Shown: piece after piece, positions 8,473 to 16,508 of the stretch
Position numbering within the stretch: position 1 is the stretch's first letter
Layout: each line of letters starts with the position of its first letter
NCBI GenBank assembly: GCA_030156305.1
Contig: JASGMZ010000001.1
Location: 1-39,406 of the forward strand
DNA length: 39,406 nt
Reading direction: 5' to 3'
DNA from: Bacteroidales bacterium
GTDB taxonomy: Bacteria; Bacteroidota; Bacteroidia; Bacteroidales; UBA12077
Program-made: the position numbers and the translations under genes
Notes under the pieces: generated by a model
What the model was told of the DNA's origin: nothing
Databases searched by the model: none
The model's input: the letters and a program-made list of their open reading frames with translations, nothing else

Positions 8473-9762
8473 ATGAAATATATGCCGTTGGAAAGCACAT
8501 TGTTCGTGAAGAACAGAAAAAAACTAATAAAACTCTTGCAGCCCAATTCCATAGCCTTAATCCACTCAAATGATGAGATGCCTCGCAATGGAGATCAATA
8601 TTTTCCCTTTCGGCAAAATTCCGATCTTTTTTACCTGACAGGCATCGATCAGGAAAAAACGATCCTTACATTATGTCCCAATCATCCGGATAAAAGCCTT
8701 CGGGAAATCCTGTTTATTATTGAAAGTAATGAAAAAATTGCAACCTGGGAAGGACACAAATATACCATCGAAGAAGCTCAAAAAGCCTCTGGCATTGAAA
8801 CGGTTAAATTTATTTCATCCTTTGATTCTGTTTTTCGCGAATTAGCCTTAAAAGCGGACAATATCTATATTAATTTATCAGAGAATCCTAAGTTTAAACC
8901 CGAGGTTAAGTCTGCTGACGAACGATTTATTACAACTCTTGAAAACGAATTCCCTGCGCATGATTTTCTTCGGTTAGCTCCTTTATTAAAAATACTCAGG
9001 CTGATAAAAGAACCTGAAGAGATCAAGTTAATGCAAAACGCTTGTGATATTACCGAAAAAGCGTTTCACAGAATTATGCATTTCGTAAAACCAGGAGTTA
9101 CCGAATACCAGGTTGAGGCAGAGCTTACTCACGAGTTTTTGTGGAACAAAGCGAACGGCCATGCGTATCCTCCTATTGTGGCATCGGGGAAAAATGCTTG
9201 TGTATTACACTATACCGAAAACAACAGCAAATGTAAAGACGGTGATTTGTTATTGATGGATTTTGGGGCTGAATATGCCAATTATGCTGCCGATTGTTCA
9301 AGAACAATACCGGTAAACGGGAAATTTACACCCCGCCAGAAAGATTGCTACGAAGCTGTTTTACGGGTTATGAAAAAAGCCATTGGGTGGCTAACTCCCG
9401 GCACCACCATTAACCGGGTAAATGAAAGGGTTGAAAATCTTTTACAGGAAGAACATATCCGATTAGGATTATATAGTAAAAAGGATGTTGAAAATCAAGA
9501 TCCTAAAAACCCGCTGGTAAAAAAATACTATCCACACGGAACCTGCCACTTTATAGGTTTGGATGTGCATGACGTTGGTGAAAGAACTGTAACTTTAGAG
9601 GAGGGTATGATATTAACCTGTGAGCCTGGAATTTATATCCCTGAAGAAAATATAGGTGTCCGCATTGAAGATGATATAATAGTAGCTCACAAACCCGTGA
9701 ATCTTATGGGAAATATCCCAAAAGAAGTGGATGAAATTGAAAAGATTATGGCAAATAAATAG
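8473..9762 (+). CDS. pepP: Aminopeptidase P family metallopeptidase (M24B), shorter paralogue
   Basis: 429 residues, close to E. coli PepP in length. The N-terminal domain opens with a typical AMP_N start including FPFRQNSDLFYLTGI. Metal ligands are Asp263 in LLMDFGAE, Asp274 in AADCSRT, His359 in PHGTCHFIGLDVHD, Glu384 in CEPGIYI and Glu399 in RIEDDIIV. It probably cleaves X-Pro N-termini in the cytoplasm. It is divergent from frdCAB; the two M24B genes thus flank the operon, both on the plus strand. The two paralogues are clearly diverged, so this is an old duplication or independent acquisition. Confidence 0.92.
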   Translation: MKYMPLESTLFVKNRKKLIKLLQPNSIALIHSNDEMPRNGDQYFPFRQNSDLFYLTGIDQEKTILTLCPNHPDKSLREILFIIESNEKIATWEGHKYTIEEAQKASGIETVKFISSFDSVFRELALKADNIYINLSENPKFKPEVKSADERFITTLENEFPAHDFLRLAPLLKILRLIKEPEEIKLMQNACDITEKAFHRIMHFVKPGVTEYQVEAELTHEFLWNKANGHAYPPIVASGKNACVLHYTENNSKCKDGDLLLMDFGAEYANYAADCSRTIPVNGKFTPRQKDCYEAVLRVMKKAIGWLTPGTTINRVNERVENLLQEEHIRLGLYSKKDVENQDPKNPLVKKYYPHGTCHFIGLDVHDVGERTVTLEEGMILTCEPGIYIPEENIGVRIEDDIIVAHKPVNLMGNIPKEVDEIEKIMANK

Positions 9763-9814
9763 TTGTTCATTAGTATCATCTAAAATTTTTTTGTAAAAAC
9801 TATAATCAGAAATT

Positions 9815-10189
9815 ATGACATTTACTATTCAATGGAAGGACAAAGGGGTGTTTATTACCTTTAGAGGAATTGTAAAATCACAAGACCTAATTGATGCGAA
9901 CAATTATTTATTAAGTAATGCTGATTTTGACTCATTAGACTACCAAGTCATTGACTTTTCGGATGTGGAAGATTTTAAAGCCACCTCATATGATATGGGC
10001 ATTTTAGGCTCAATGAACAGCTCTCAATCCCTTTTTAATAAAAAGATAAAAGTTGCTTTCATTACATCTGACGACTACATCAAAGAACAAATTAAAGAGT
10101 ATAATAAATACATGATTAATACCGATTGGGAAATTCATACCTTTAACAATCTCAAAGAAGCAAAAAACAGGTTTAAATTTGATGAATAA
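9815..10189 (+). CDS. Small STAS/SpoIIAA-like protein
   Basis: 124 residues, soluble, acidic. The alternating pattern of strands (FTIQWKDKGVFITFRG, then DYQVIDFSDVEDF, IKVAFITSD, WEIHTF) and helices resembles the STAS/SpoIIAA-like fold found in small single-domain bacterial proteins, but sequence signals are weak, so this is an inference. Its stop overlaps the ATG of the hydrolase gene by 8 bp, a coupling that suggests shared translation. It may be a regulator or partner of an unknown protein. 52 bp separate it from the upstream peptidase gene, so all three may be one transcript. Confidence 0.6.
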   Translation: MTFTIQWKDKGVFITFRGIVKSQDLIDANNYLLSNADFDSLDYQVIDFSDVEDFKATSYDMGILGSMNSSQSLFNKKIKVAFITSDDYIKEQIKEYNKYMINTDWEIHTFNNLKEAKNRFKFDE

Positions 10190-10988
10190 ATTTTTAACTA
10201 TACGCAACAAAAAAATACATTATATTGACCTCGGCCAGGGTTATCCTATTGTTCTGCTTCACGGATACCTCGAATCTTTAGCCATTTGGGGGAAATTTGC
10301 GAATCAACTATCCAACAAATTCAGAATCATTGCTTTTGATATTCCGGGACACGGAAAAAGTGAAACCCTTGCAGAAAAACACAGTATGGAAATGTTGGCA
10401 GAGTGTGTTTATGATACGTTAAAATTGATGAAAATAAACCAGTGTTTGATGATAGGCCACTCCATGGGAGGTTATGTTACGCTAATGGTTCATCATCTTT
10501 ATCCCGAGTTGCTTTCCGGTTTTTCTCTTTTCCACTCACATCCTTTTGCCGATACTGTAGAAACGAGAAAGAACAGAATGCGTGAAATCGACCTGGTTAA
10601 AAACGGTAAAAAAGATATTCTGGCTAAAGTAAATATTCCCAATGCCTTTGCTCAAAAAAATCTAGTAGATTTGAAAGATGAAGTGGATAGATCTAAGGCA
10701 ATTGCTATACAAACATCTGACAAAGGAATAATTGCCAACTTATATGCAATGATGAATCGTCCTGATTTTTCAGATGAGCTTGCCAAAACATCCAAACCTT
10801 TTCTCCTAATTGCCGGCAAACATGATAACTATATTCCTTTTGATTTAATGATTTCTCGCATTAAACTGCCTAAAAACACATCACTTTGTTTATTAGAGAA
10901 TTCAGGACATATGGGTTTTATTGAAGAAAAAGAAAAATCAGTGGTTTATATTGACCGTTTTTTTGATAATATTAAAAAATCCAAATAA
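10182..10988 (+). CDS. Alpha/beta-fold hydrolase
   Basis: 268 residues from the ATG at 10182. A TTG one codon earlier is also open, but the ATG is preferred because it overlaps the upstream stop as ATGAATAA. The fold is classic: HGYLES oxyanion loop (about 27-32), nucleophile elbow GHSMGG with Ser94, acid Asp215 in GKHDNYIP and His243 in NSGHMGF. A lid region spans about 115-200. The substrate is unknown; family members include esterases, C-C hydrolases and MenH-like enzymes, and no neighbouring pathway narrows it. A strong terminator follows 70 bp downstream. Confidence 0.85.
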   Translation: MNKFLTIRNKKIHYIDLGQGYPIVLLHGYLESLAIWGKFANQLSNKFRIIAFDIPGHGKSETLAEKHSMEMLAECVYDTLKLMKINQCLMIGHSMGGYVTLMVHHLYPELLSGFSLFHSHPFADTVETRKNRMREIDLVKNGKKDILAKVNIPNAFAQKNLVDLKDEVDRSKAIAIQTSDKGIIANLYAMMNRPDFSDELAKTSKPFLLIAGKHDNYIPFDLMISRIKLPKNTSLCLLENSGHMGFIEEKEKSVVYIDRFFDNIKKSK

Positions 10989-11056
10989 AATGATTTTTTA
11001 AAAGCAATAAGCACCTCTTCCCAAAATCATTAAATCCATTGAAAATAAACATTAAA

Positions 11057-11090
11057 AAAATCCGATGCTACAACCACTGCATCGGATTTT
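11057..11090 (+). terminator. Intrinsic terminator after the hydrolase gene
   Basis: AAAATCCGATGC (11057-11068) pairs perfectly with GCATCGGATTTT (11079-11090) around a 10-nt loop, giving a 12-bp stem ending in T residues on the plus strand and A residues on the other side. It ends the plus-strand transcript and could also act on the minus strand. Confidence 0.85.
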
Positions 11091-11109
11091 CATTTAAACA
11101 ACCATCTGT

Positions 11110-11133
11110 AAAAAGCTGGTTTTATCCAGCTTT
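11110..11133 (-). terminator. Intrinsic terminator starting in the Spy-like gene's stop codon
   Basis: On the minus strand AAAGCTGG, loop ATAAAA, CCAGCTTT forms an 8-bp stem followed by a U-run. The first bases of the stem lie in the stop codon at 11132-11134, so the transcript ends almost directly after translation. Confidence 0.7.
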
Positions 11134-11683
11134 ACTCTTCATCTAATTGATTATTATAATATTGATAACCATAGCCGGCACCATAACCCTGTTTCATTCC
11201 ACAGGCATTTCTGTAACCAGCACCCGCATGTCCGGCACCACGGTTATATCCGCGGCCTCTGCCAGACATGGAGTCAAAATAAACTTTTTGTTCATCGGTT
11301 AATAAATTTCTTACTTCCTGTCGGTGTTTAGCAGAGGCTTTCATCATTTTGTTATGTACTCCGGTCATTTGATCAATTACCGAATTAATCTCCTTAAGAT
11401 CTGCTTTATCGGTTGTATTAAGCGTTCTTTTTCTAGCGCTTAATTCATTCATCTGATTCCGGTAATTGTTCATCTCCTTCCAATGATCAACCCTTAAGGC
11501 TTCAATTTGTGTTTCCTGGTCAGCGGTTAGGTCAGGTATTCTCCAACAGGTTCCGTCGTTGCGGTAAGGCCTATCTGCATTACTTTTATAATTTCTTCCT
11601 CGTTGTGCGAATCCTTGTGTTCCGGCAAGCATTAAAATGGCTAATGCTAAAACTGTGAGTTTGTTCATTTTTTTTGTTTTCAT
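11132..11683 (-). CDS. Spy/CpxP-like periplasmic LTxxQ protein
   Basis: 183 residues with a signal peptide (hydrophobic TVLALAILMLAG, likely cut after GFAQ). The mature part is helical with two LTxxQ-type repeats, LTADQETQIEALR and LLTDEQKVYFDSM, the hallmark of the Spy/CpxP superfamily of periplasmic chaperones and metal-stress proteins. The C-terminal 40 residues are Gly/Tyr/Arg-rich and low in complexity. It probably binds unfolded or metal-stressed proteins in the periplasm. Such genes often sit under envelope-stress sigma factors, but no sigma factor gene is adjacent and no clear promoter was recognised. Transcribed alone. Confidence 0.8.
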   Translation of the reverse strand: MKTKKMNKLTVLALAILMLAGTQGFAQRGRNYKSNADRPYRNDGTCWRIPDLTADQETQIEALRVDHWKEMNNYRNQMNELSARKRTLNTTDKADLKEINSVIDQMTGVHNKMMKASAKHRQEVRNLLTDEQKVYFDSMSGRGRGYNRGAGHAGAGYRNACGMKQGYGAGYGYQYYNNQLDEE

Positions 11684-11931
11684 CTTTTTAATTTTTTATG
11701 TGTAACATTTCTTTCGAATTTCTGCTTATTGGACACCGATACTTTTAATTTATTACAGCAAGCATTATTAAATCTTTATTTTTTCTTATGATCTGATTTT
11801 TTAGGTTAGTTTCCTGGATTAATAAAAATTTCAAGTAAAATCAACCCGGAGAACTTATATTCAAGAAAAAATTATGTATTTTTATTTCGTTTGAAAAAAA
11901 AATTATTCTTCTAAAAAGCATATAAACAATT

Positions 11932-12315
11932 ATGGAACCACTAATTATTGGAGCCTCTGAAGAGCGCCCGGGAATAAATTTAGACCCTCAAAGTAATAAA
12001 TTTATGATTTTCGGCAAATCATTTCCCGAGGAAGCTAAAAAATTTTATGAACCGATTATGCTTTGGTTGGAGGAGTATGCAAAAAAACCAAATAAAGAAA
12101 CAAACTTTGAAATACGGCTCGATTACTATAATTCAGCCACATCGACTATCTTATTAGAGATTATACATTTATTGAATTCCATATTCAAAAAAGGGCATAA
12201 AGTAAAAATTTTATGGCACTATCTTGAGTTGGACGATGATATGCTGGATGCCGGAAAAGAGTACAGTGAGATGGTTGATATACCTTTTGAATTTATTCCA
12301 TTTGAAGATTTTTAA
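11932..12315 (+). CDS. SiaC-family regulatory phosphoprotein (DUF1987)
   Basis: 127 residues with no signal peptide. The family pattern is clear: the opening FMIFGKSFPEEAKKFYEPI, then YYNSATSTILLEI, then HKVKILWHYLELDDDM. In Pseudomonas SiaC a threonine in the equivalent NSxSxK-like segment is phosphorylated by SiaB and dephosphorylated by a PP2C phosphatase, controlling a diguanylate cyclase. Here Thr70, Ser71 and Thr72 are the candidates. No SiaA/SiaB kinase or phosphatase gene lies nearby, so this is an orphan copy whose partners must be elsewhere. It ends just before a bidirectional terminator. Confidence 0.82.
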   Translation: MEPLIIGASEERPGINLDPQSNKFMIFGKSFPEEAKKFYEPIMLWLEEYAKKPNKETNFEIRLDYYNSATSTILLEIIHLLNSIFKKGHKVKILWHYLELDDDMLDAGKEYSEMVDIPFEFIPFEDF

Positions 12316-12333
12316 ATAAACCCGGAGGAAAAA

Positions 12334-12371
12334 ACAAAAATCCTGCAAAAGTTTTACTTCTCGCAGGATTT
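12334..12371. terminator. Bidirectional terminator between siaC-like gene and amidase
   Basis: AAATCCTGC (12338-12346) pairs with GCAGGATTT (12363-12371) over 9 bp with a 16-nt loop. Runs of A on the left and T on the right make it usable from both strands for the two convergent genes. Confidence 0.8.
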
Positions 12372-12377
12372 GTTTTC

Positions 12378-14039
12378 TTATTTTTTTGAACTAAAAAATT
12401 CCGGCTTCTGCTGATGAAAATCAGTAGCCTCCTGGTAGTGTTTAGCAAAGTTAAGCAGAGAAGCTTCATCATATAAGTTTCCTATAAAACTTATGCTTGT
12501 AGGGTGTTGTTCATCATCAAACCCATTGGGAACCACCACACAAGGATGGCCTGTAAGGTTGGTCATAAGCAGCTGATCGCCACCATAACTGGGAGTTATA
12601 ATTACATCATACTCTTTAATTACCTGGTGGAACTCTTCAATTAACCGATCTCTTAATCGGCTGGCCTGAATATATTCTACGGCAGGAATAAATCGTGCAG
12701 ATCTAAAAGTATTGGGCCAGGCATACTTGTGTTGTGCGGTTAATTCATCATCTCTGTTACTACGTGTAAGGCCATCAAATGCTGCGGCAGCTTCTGCTTC
12801 TAAAATTATAGCTAATGAATTAACCGGTAAATCATTTGGAAGCTCAACTTCGTGGAGGGTGACACCCAGCTTTTTTAAAACATCAAGCGTCAGGCTATCA
12901 TTCTCGTGTCCCCTGTATTTTTCTTTAAAATAAGACTTTAAATAACCCACCTTATAATCTGTGATTTTATTCTCTTGATAATTAAACGGGTAACTGGTTG
13001 TTGACGGGTCTTTTTCATCTATTCCTCTAATCGCATCAAAAACCAGGGCACAGTCGAATGCATTCCGGCAAATAGGGCCTACCTTATCCATGCTCCAGCT
13101 CAGGGCCATGGCTCCATTTCGACTTACACGGCCAAACGTTGGGCGTAATCCGGTCACTCCGCAACGGGTAGAGGGAGAAACGATAGATCCCCAGGTTTCG
13201 GTTCCTATTGCAAAACCTACAAGCCCAGCAGCAGTTGCTGATGCAGCGCCAGCAGAAGATCCGCTGGAACCCTGGGTTAAATCCCATGGGTTTTTGGTAA
13301 CCCCGCCAAACCAAACATCTCCCATGGCTAAAGCGCCCAGGGTTAATTTAGCTACCAAAACAGCTCCTGCCTCTTCCAGTTTTTTCACTACAGTAGCTGT
13401 ATTCTCTATGTATTGATTCTTATAAGGTGCTGCACCCCACGTTGTTTTGTAGCCGTCAACAGCAAATAAATCTTTTACTCCGTAAGGAATACCATGCAAA
13501 GGCCCCCGGTAAATTCCCTGTGCAATCTCCTCATCGGCTTTTTGCGCTTGTTTTAATGCCAGCTCCTCAGTTAAACTTACTACACATTGCAATGTGTCAC
13601 CATATTTTTTTAATCGATCAAGGTATATCTCAGCAATTTGCAACGATGTTAATTTACGAGATTTGATAAGTGCCGAAAGCTTTGAAACGGGATAAAAAGC
13701 CAGCATCTCCATATTTTCAGGAAGCTCAACATTCTCGGGTAATTCCCATTGAATATTTTCTTGCTTAACAGGAATGTTAAATTGCTGCGGCCTGGGGTCA
13801 AAATAAAGCCTTGGTGCAATTTCATTATCTATCTTCATAGTACGCATTTTTTGGTAACTCTCCCGATAATTGTTCAGTGACTCAAGCATTGAGTCGATTT
13901 CTGTTTCGGTAAATTGTAAATCAACGATTTTTTGAGCCAGTTGAACGGTTTTGGAATCAATTTTTTCATGATTGGTATTACACGAGAAAAGCACAAAAAA
14001 TAAAAATAGAATGGAAAATGTGTAAATTTTTGTTTTCAT
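12378..14039 (-). CDS. Amidase-signature lipoprotein
   Basis: 553 residues. The N-terminus is a lipoprotein signal with lipobox LFSC, Cys20 being the lipidated residue, so the enzyme is exported and membrane-anchored, unlike cytoplasmic GatA. The amidase-signature Ser-Ser-Lys triad is present: Lys189 in YGVKDLF, cis-Ser261 in QGSSGSSAG and nucleophile Ser285 in GTETWGSIVSPS. The segment TWGS replaces the usual TGGS (Trp for Gly). An extra N-terminal helical region of about 95 residues precedes the amidase fold. The likely substrate is an amide in the periplasm or medium, for instance peptide or aryl amides; none is indicated by neighbours. Transcribed alone. Confidence 0.85.
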   Translation of the reverse strand: MKTKIYTFSILFLFFVLFSCNTNHEKIDSKTVQLAQKIVDLQFTETEIDSMLESLNNYRESYQKMRTMKIDNEIAPRLYFDPRPQQFNIPVKQENIQWELPENVELPENMEMLAFYPVSKLSALIKSRKLTSLQIAEIYLDRLKKYGDTLQCVVSLTEELALKQAQKADEEIAQGIYRGPLHGIPYGVKDLFAVDGYKTTWGAAPYKNQYIENTATVVKKLEEAGAVLVAKLTLGALAMGDVWFGGVTKNPWDLTQGSSGSSAGAASATAAGLVGFAIGTETWGSIVSPSTRCGVTGLRPTFGRVSRNGAMALSWSMDKVGPICRNAFDCALVFDAIRGIDEKDPSTTSYPFNYQENKITDYKVGYLKSYFKEKYRGHENDSLTLDVLKKLGVTLHEVELPNDLPVNSLAIILEAEAAAAFDGLTRSNRDDELTAQHKYAWPNTFRSARFIPAVEYIQASRLRDRLIEEFHQVIKEYDVIITPSYGGDQLLMTNLTGHPCVVVPNGFDDEQHPTSISFIGNLYDEASLLNFAKHYQEATDFHQQKPEFFSSKK

Positions 14040-14273
14040 CTGTCATTGGTTTTTTTAAAATAAGCAGAAAGATACAAAAATATCACAGAATAATCAATAA
14101 GCAGGCTGCGATTCATAAAATCCATGATTCATTTCATTATCTCGTTATCCGCTTTGCATTATTTACTCAAGTTGTTTTGAATATAAATCTATAAAAAAGC
14201 ATTAGAAATTTTTAACGTTGGGCTCTCAAAAACCACAAGTTAACAAACCCAGTACCCGCTTACTATGGAATGA

Positions 14274-14370
14274 TGAAACATCCATGCACTAAAGTTCACA
14301 AAAAGGAATGAATACAACATGGATGTTCCACGAGGCCAATTAATTAACTAAAAATATATTCGTGTGAAAC
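14274..14370 (+). repeat. TGAAAC-bounded 91-bp hairpin repeat, copy 1
   Basis: A 91-bp unit (14274-14364) beginning TGAAAC and followed by another TGAAAC (14365-14370). Near its left end AACATCCATG (14277-14286) pairs with CATGGATGTT (14318-14327), a 10-bp hairpin with a 31-nt loop. The right half contains GGCCAATTAATTAACT. Copies 2 and 3 lie 15 kb away at 29347 and 30054, with exactly the same 91-bp spacing between boundary motifs. It has no ORF. Confidence 0.85.
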
Positions 14371-14403
14371 GTTTAAACATCTCATAAAAAATCCCTTCGA
14401 CAT

Positions 14404-14649
14404 ATTTGTGCTTTTCTTAACGAACAAATAAAACAGAAGTATTATAAAGGAATCGAAAAATATGCTTAAATTATTAAGGACTCATCAGAACAAACAGTAA
14501 ACCTGCTAACCAATCTTTTAGAATAGCGGCGGGCACAAACCGGAAAAATTAAATTTAATCCCGAATATATTGAGTTTGTAACAGAAATTAATGAAGTAAT
14601 TGAATTGTTAAGAAACACTGCGCAACAAAATCAAAAAAATATCAGCTTA
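14404..14649 (+). pseudogene. Histidine kinase fragment, decayed
   Basis: One reading frame gives about 82 codons similar to the dimerisation/phosphoacceptor and linker region of Bacteroidota sensor kinases: KYYKGIEKYA, stop, IIKDSSEQTVNLLTNLLE, stop, RRAQTGKIKFNPEYIEF and so on. Both stops are single changes from the expected residues (Gln to TAA after KYA, Trp to TAG in the usual LLEWxRxQTGKI). No kinase ATP-binding domain follows; the frame runs instead into a fragment of an unrelated outer-membrane protein. This is a clear relic, not an expressed kinase. Confidence 0.75.
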
Positions 14650-14676
14650 TGTTGCTGAATTACTATGAGTTGTTAA

Positions 14677-15096
14677 AGTAAAATCCGTTACAAGCTCGAT
14701 TATTCGTACAATGATTATATACAAAGAATCATTTTTGATGAGACAGAAGAATTCTTGTGAGGCTATTCTGTAGTGTTATACGCCGATTTTCAACAACCAT
14801 GGGGAAGCATTAGAGCCAGGATGAACGGCAAACAACATTTTCATGATTTCAGCTCGACCCGGCTCGAAATGTATACTCAATTAAATTTAAGGCTTTTTAA
14901 AGGATTCGCATTAACGATAACTGATGATTTTGACTATATTAATGACCTGGTCGAAATTTCTATGGGGGAGATATCGACAGAAGAAATCCTTTTGGAGCAA
15001 CGCAGTAGATTAACCAATTACCAGCTTGACGGACATATTGGGCTTACTTATACTTTCGGTTCAAAATGTCCGGCTGCTTATAATCCCAGGTTATAA
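14677..15096 (+). pseudogene. C-terminal remnant of an outer-membrane beta-barrel protein
   Basis: The frame from 14677 reads KIRYKLDYSYNDYIQ, an in-frame TGA at 14758 (probably an original Trp or Tyr codon), then an open stretch to the stop at 15094-15096. The later part, with LRLFKGFALTI, EILLEQRSRLTNYQ and the end GHIGLTYTFGS, fits the terminal strands of a Bacteroidota outer-membrane barrel whose family usually ends in a YTFGS-like motif. The N-terminal part of the gene is missing. The open portion has only a GTG (14773) as a possible start and no signal peptide, so it is most likely dead. Confidence 0.7.
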
Positions 15097-15115
15097 TTTA
15101 ATTTTATAATAGAAC

Positions 15116-16312
15116 TCAGTATAAAAAACCAAATAACCACAATGGAATTTTATTGCCCTGGGCATATTCAATGTTATCTGCAGCAATATAAGCATTATGA
15201 ATATCTTGAATCTGTTGGCGTGTTTTATTTTTCCCGCCTACTTCGAAAACATATCTGTTATTTATTAAAAAATCACCTTTACTTGAATATAACAAATGAT
15301 TTCCTTCGTTCAGTTGATTATAAAAGAATGTTTCTCTTAAAGTTCCTTTATTTACATGTGTATCTGTAATTGCATATGCAAGATTTGGATTATTTAAATA
15401 TATCTTTTCCGGTTTATTCAGCTTACTTATCCCCAAAGTATCTGTTTGTAAAAGCATTAATAAATCCGCCCGTGAAAGCAAATAGAGATATTTTATTAAT
15501 GTTTCTCTGCTTACTCCAACTTGTTTACTCAATTTCAGAATATTTGGTTTATACGGAACAATTTCAGTTAATATGGATAAAAGTTTTCTTAAATTATGGA
15601 CAGAAGCAAAATCGATCTTTTCAACAGAAGGCAAATCATTGTCGAGTACATGATTTACTGTTTGCTTTAACCGTATATGGAAATTTTGTTCATCTTCCAG
15701 AAAGAACGGGTAATATCCTGTACGGAGATATTCTTCGAATAACTTAATCGGTTTTATTTTAGTAAGTATTTCTGTAATATAAATTGATGGAGATGATACA
15801 ATTTGATCAAGATCTAAAACAGGAAACAGATATTTATATTTTAATGCTATAAACTCACGGAAAGACAATCCATGCATTTTATACATGACTGCCCTTCGAC
15901 TTAAATCGGCTTTGCCTTTAAAGATGTCTAAAGCTGATGACCCGGTAATAACAATTTTTAATTGATTAAAATAATCATAAATATTTTTTATTTCTTGTGA
16001 CCAATTTAAATATTTATGTACTTCATCTAAAAAAAGGTATTTCCCTCCACGTTTTACAAACTCGTCGGTAAAATCAACGATTGTTGTTTTAGAAAAATAA
16101 AGATCATCTAAACTTACATAGATTACTTCATCAGGGTTTTTTGCTAAGTTTTCTTTAATATATTGTAACAAGAGCGTAGTTTTACCTACTCCTCTGGCAC
16201 CAGTAATGGCAATTAGCCTGCTATTCCAGTCTATTTTATTCCATAAATATCGTTTAAAACCCGTGTTTACAGAATTTATTCTTGATTTTGAATATTGAAA
16301 CAGTTGTTCCAT
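15116..16312 (-). CDS. Stand-alone AAA-type ATPase (AAA_14/DUF4143-like)
   Basis: 398 residues from ATG at 16312. The frame stays open 33 codons upstream, but that part is low-complexity and the ATG follows a natural leader. Walker A is GARGVGKTT (38-46), Walker B is KYLFLDEVH with Asp96/Glu97, and ITGSSA (122-127) is the sensor segment. A winged-helix-like segment (KLSKQVGVSRETLIKYLYLL) and a C-terminal nuclease-like/DUF4143 region with YVFEVGGKNKTRQQ follow. Such ATPases are common orphan accessory genes with no established role; some are proposed to bind DNA or take part in toxin or mobile systems. It sits next to decayed DNA, which suggests a horizontally acquired locus. Confidence 0.82.
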   Translation of the reverse strand: MEQLFQYSKSRINSVNTGFKRYLWNKIDWNSRLIAITGARGVGKTTLLLQYIKENLAKNPDEVIYVSLDDLYFSKTTIVDFTDEFVKRGGKYLFLDEVHKYLNWSQEIKNIYDYFNQLKIVITGSSALDIFKGKADLSRRAVMYKMHGLSFREFIALKYKYLFPVLDLDQIVSSPSIYITEILTKIKPIKLFEEYLRTGYYPFFLEDEQNFHIRLKQTVNHVLDNDLPSVEKIDFASVHNLRKLLSILTEIVPYKPNILKLSKQVGVSRETLIKYLYLLSRADLLMLLQTDTLGISKLNKPEKIYLNNPNLAYAITDTHVNKGTLRETFFYNQLNEGNHLLYSSKGDFLINNRYVFEVGGKNKTRQQIQDIHNAYIAADNIEYAQGNKIPLWLFGFLY

Positions 16313-16322
16313 TTTTGCAAAG

Positions 16323-16367
16323 TATATATTGCAAAAATAATAAAATAATGTCAAATATACATTGCAA
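16323..16367 (-). promoter_or_regulatory. Paired direct repeats upstream of the ATPase gene
   Basis: TATATATTGCAA (16323-16334) and TATACATTGCAA (16356-16367) are near-identical 12-mers spaced 33 bp apart (about three helical turns), directly upstream of the ATG at 16312. The spacing suggests binding sites for one regulator, perhaps the ATPase's own winged-helix segment. This is inference only. Confidence 0.3.
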
Positions 16368-16508
16368 TTCTGGTTTTTTATTGTTATGTAACAAATTGCT
16401 GTCAAAAACAAAAGTCCGCTGCCAGGTATTTAAACTTCTTTGATCTTTTATTTTTATTAGTCCAGATTAAAATAAGGTATAATGGACAAAATGAATATGT
16501 AATCAGCA

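Noticed and set aside
14773..15096. 107-codon open frame as an intact gene
   Set aside because: It lacks a signal peptide and N-terminal part, starts only at GTG, and continues upstream through a stop as the same barrel family; treated as a pseudogene.
16412..16508. Possible small gene between the ATPase and ArnT-like genes
   Set aside because: No start with a credible coding stretch; only the paired repeats and AT-rich DNA are seen there.
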